Shown here piece after piece: positions 43,131 through 45,080 of a stretch of DNA of 45,080 nt. Numbering within the stretch: the first letter of the stretch is position 1; every line of letters begins with the position of its first letter. The notes beneath the pieces are model-generated. The model was not told where the DNA came from, did not search any database, and was given only the letters and a program-made list of their open reading frames with translations. This DNA is from an uncultured Bacteroidales bacterium (lineage in GTDB: Bacteria; Bacteroidota; Bacteroidia; Bacteroidales; Paludibacteraceae). The position numbers and the translations under genes were made by a program. The stretch is taken from assembly GCA_946059305.1 (NCBI GenBank), contig CAMGMU010000009.1, forward strand, positions 1 to 45,080, read 5' to 3'.

Positions 43131-43212
43131 TGCGGCATATAGGACTCGAACCTACACGAATTTCTTCACCAGATCCTAAGTCTGGCGCGGCTACCAATTA
43201 CGCCAATGCCGC
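43131..43212 (-). tRNA. tRNA-Leu (anticodon TAG)
   Basis: 82 bases. The acceptor stem GCGGCAT (43212-43206) pairs with ATGCCGC (43138-43132), discriminator A at 43131. The anticodon stem CCAGA/TCTGG encloses loop CTTAGGA, giving anticodon TAG, reading CUN leucine codons. A long variable arm (TGAAGAAATTCGTGT) and GGTTCGAGTCC T-arm fit a class II leucine tRNA. The CCA end is not encoded (CAA follows). Confidence 0.93.
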
Positions 43213-43234
43213 AGAATTTCTCTGAAAACGGCTG

Positions 43235-43266
43235 CAAAGTTACGAAAATTCTTTGAAATAGCCAAA
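43235..43266 (-). promoter_or_regulatory. Promoter of tRNA-Leu and probably the lipoprotein
   Basis: On the - strand: TTTG (43263-43266), a 20-base spacer, TAACTTTG (43235-43242). The transcript start should fall about 15-20 bases before the mature tRNA. Confidence 0.85.
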
Positions 43267-43370
43267 TTTTATTGTGTTAATTATTCGTTTTTTTATTTAT
43301 ATTATAAAAAATATCGGTTATTCATGCTTTATTTCCTACCGTTTGAATGATTAACATGGCTCTATAGGTA

Positions 43371-43581
43371 TATAGGTGGGTTCTAAAAATTCCCACTTAA
43401 GAAAAACTATTCATTATTGTGGGTAACAAAAATGCATTATTTGTCATCTTTTGGTTTCTTTTCGGCCCAAATCGTAAGTAAAATCAGTCACGTAGCTCGC
43501 TACGCTCCCTCTTTTACTTCCAATTTTTCCTCGAAAATAAATCCAAAATCTAACAAAGCTAATTTTTAGAACCCACCTATA
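43371..43581. mobile_element. 211-bp MITE-like hairpin element with 21-bp terminal inverted repeats
   Basis: The outermost 21 bases are perfect inverted repeats (43371-43391, starting TATAGGTGGGTT, and 43561-43581). Inside is a nested, imperfect long palindrome centred on CGTAGC-TC-GCTACG (43491-43504), flanked by AAGTAAAA and TTTTACTT and by longer imperfect arms. The left arm has an extra ~45 bases with a CCCAC/GTGGG hairpin (43392-43422). No ORF of significance. The shape fits a non-autonomous miniature element. The right end lies 7 bases before the M16 ATG at 43589. Together with the AT-rich 43267-43370, which shows nothing, it fills the gap 43213-43588. Confidence 0.75.
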
Positions 43582-43588
43582 CAAAGTT

Positions 43589-44842
43589 ATGAAACAAGAA
43601 GAAAATATCTATTATCATACTTTTCCATCCGGTTTACGAATGGTATATCGCAAGGTAGCATCTCCAGTGGCTTACATAGGCATTATGGTAGGTGCAGGAA
43701 CACGTGATGAATTAGCTGATGAGCAGGGAATGGCCCATTTCGTAGAACACTGTGTGTTTAAAGGTACGGAGCACCGCTCTTCTCGTCAGATTATCAATAG
43801 GATTGAAGCGATAGGTGGCGAGATGAATGCGTATACAACGAAGGAAGAAACTACCTATTATGCCGCAGCTCCTGTTGCTTATTCATCGCGTGTGCTGGAA
43901 CTATTGGCTGATATGCTTTTTTGCCCGATTTTCCCAAAAGATGAGATTCATAAAGAGCGGCAGGTTATTTACGATGAGATAGAGAGTTACAATGATTCGC
44001 CTTCTGAATTGATTTACGATGATTTTGAGGCGATTGTATTTGATGGTCACTCGCTCGCAAATCCAATTTTGGGTACGAAAAAGTCGCTCAGATATTTTAC
44101 GGCAGATAAAGCCAAACGCTTTATGAATCGCACGTATAGACCAGATAGAATGGTTGTGTTTGCGGAATCGAATCGGCCCTTTGATAAGTTTGTTGCGGAA
44201 ACAGACAAATATGTTGAGAAACTGGCTATCTCTCGCAGAGAAGTAGCAGTATTATCTATCGAAAGAACCTCTCCCATTATCCTCCCAGATGCGGCTGAGT
44301 CACGCTGTTTCCGCAAACACACTCATCAGGCCCATGTGATGCTTGGTGGCCGCGCTTATCCGATTGCGCATGAACGCTATTTAGGGCTCTATCTCCTTAA
44401 TAATATAATAGGTGGTGGGGCGATGAATTCGCTTTTGAATATGCAGCTTCGGGAACAAAAAGGACTCGTCTATACGGTAGAATCAATCTACACGCCATTG
44501 TCAGACACGGGCTATTGGTCGGTCTATTTTGCTTGCGATCCTGCTGATAAAGAACAATGCCTTTCGCTCGTGAATAGACAACTCGACCAACTGATGGAAA
44601 AGCCTTTTTCGGAGGCCTTTCTGCGCAGAGCTAAGCGTCAATTATATGGTCAGTTGGCCATCTCTGCTGAAAATAGAGAAAACAATGCACTTTCTATGGC
44701 TAAAATGATGCTCTATTGTAACAAGGTTGCTCTATGGAAAGAAACGATGGCGATTATTGATAACCTCAAGTCTCCAGACCTCCAGAAAGTGGCAGCCGAA
44801 GTGTTTGCACCCGCCAATCGATACTGCTTGCAATATTGCTAA
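43589..44842 (+). CDS. M16-family zinc peptidase
   Basis: 417 residues, the two-domain M16B form. The inverted zinc motif H-x-x-E-H is in MAHFVEHCVFKGTEHR (His50, Glu53, His54), with the third ligand Glu130 in IYDEIESYND, 76 residues later as expected. The second domain has the GLVYTVESIY substrate-clamp motif (about 295). No signal peptide, so cytoplasmic unless exported otherwise. M16B enzymes degrade peptides; the true substrate is unknown. The ATG is 7 bases past the hairpin element at 43371-43581, and no consensus promoter is seen closer. Confidence 0.94.
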   Translation: MKQEENIYYHTFPSGLRMVYRKVASPVAYIGIMVGAGTRDELADEQGMAHFVEHCVFKGTEHRSSRQIINRIEAIGGEMNAYTTKEETTYYAAAPVAYSSRVLELLADMLFCPIFPKDEIHKERQVIYDEIESYNDSPSELIYDDFEAIVFDGHSLANPILGTKKSLRYFTADKAKRFMNRTYRPDRMVVFAESNRPFDKFVAETDKYVEKLAISRREVAVLSIERTSPIILPDAAESRCFRKHTHQAHVMLGGRAYPIAHERYLGLYLLNNIIGGGAMNSLLNMQLREQKGLVYTVESIYTPLSDTGYWSVYFACDPADKEQCLSLVNRQLDQLMEKPFSEAFLRRAKRQLYGQLAISAENRENNALSMAKMMLYCNKVALWKETMAIIDNLKSPDLQKVAAEVFAPANRYCLQYC

Positions 44843-44932
44843 TCATTGCTTGTTACCCACCTTAAGGAAGAAAATGCAAATAATCCTACTTCCAGAATTT
44901 TTTGAATACGCGCCCAGCTGAATCCTTCTGAA

Positions 44933-45039
44933 TCCTCCTTCCTCCTTCTTCCCTCCTTCCTCCCATCCTTGTCCGCTAAAAAATGGGACTTACTTGGGAC
45001 TTACTTGGGACTTACTTGGGACTTGCTTGGGACTTAATG
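44933..45039. repeat. 32-base pyrimidine run and 11-bp tandem repeats
   Basis: 44933-44964 is an unbroken run of C and T. At 44985-45028 four copies of GGGACTTACTT follow in tandem (the last with one change), and a partial fifth copy ends near 45036. Downstream, GTGAG/CTCAC (45051-45065) and AGCGTGA/TCACGCT (45054-45060 and 45074-45080) form inverted repeats at the window edge. No gene is seen between 44843 and 45080. Confidence 0.85.
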
Positions 45040-45080
45040 CGGACGGAATCGTGAGCGTGACTCACAACTTGAATCACGCT

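Overview
The window reads as a chromosomal segment from a Bacteroidales bacterium (phylum Bacteroidota). The evidence is the repeated Bacteroidota promoter form TTTG/TTG-N20-TAnnTTTG, the protein families present (NigD-like, DUF6249, DUF4254, M6 peptidases and a BIG2 protein with Por-secretion-tail-like ends), meso-DAP-type MurE, and the dcw gene order. Species or genus cannot be fixed from sequence alone. I see no phage, plasmid, transposase or CRISPR genes.

Layout. (1) 1-517: the end of an unknown + strand gene, its terminator, then an intergenic stretch of small hairpin repeats. (2) 517-3203: a small exported protein on the - strand, then a + strand set of DUF6249 membrane protein, ECF sigma factor, small membrane protein and D-aminoacyl-tRNA deacylase. 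(3) 3222-8821: a + strand unit encoding a Calx-beta-like secreted protein with a Lys/Ala tail, a CotH/lamin-tail secreted protein translationally coupled to it, and a periplasmic or exported GH3 glycosidase. (4) 8822-9199: hairpin repeats and a terminator. (5) 9200-9919: a NigD-like lipoprotein. (6) 9993-24928, all on the - strand and packed with 1-4 base overlaps: BIG2 surface protein, MlaE, MlaF, a free-standing M6-propeptide-like protein, two M6 metalloproteases, Xth, LptB, LpxL-type acyltransferase, DUF4254, GT9, CDP-glycerol glycerophosphotransferase-like protein and O-antigen ligase. This looks like one envelope and LPS operon of 13 genes. (7) 25005-30263: an outer-membrane module of beta-barrel protein, 870-residue coiled-coil lipoprotein and OmpA-family protein, with its own promoter. 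(8) 30477-39837: a dcw cluster mraZ-rsmH-ftsL-ftsI-murE-mraY-ftsW-murG that lacks murD and stops at murG. (9) 39838-42562: a divergent regulatory region carrying two inverted MraZ-box-like sites, then + strand cupin, SufT-like, lpxH and mazG genes. (10) 42608-43266: a tRNA-Leu followed within 22 bases by a lipoprotein gene. (11) 43371-45080: a 211-bp hairpin element with 21-bp perfect terminal inverted repeats, an M16 peptidase beginning 8 bases after it, then a pyrimidine tract and 11-bp tandem repeats.

The shared theme is envelope construction: peptidoglycan precursor synthesis and septal machinery (dcw), lipid A synthesis and acylation (LpxH, LpxL), LPS glycan assembly and export (GT9, O-antigen ligase, LptB), phospholipid asymmetry (MlaEF), and abundant surface proteins and lipoproteins. 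The most unusual points are the stand-alone M6 propeptide-like gene, the coiled-coil lipoprotein module, the MraZ-box pair in the divergent promoter, the incomplete dcw cluster, and the hairpin element abutting the M16 gene.
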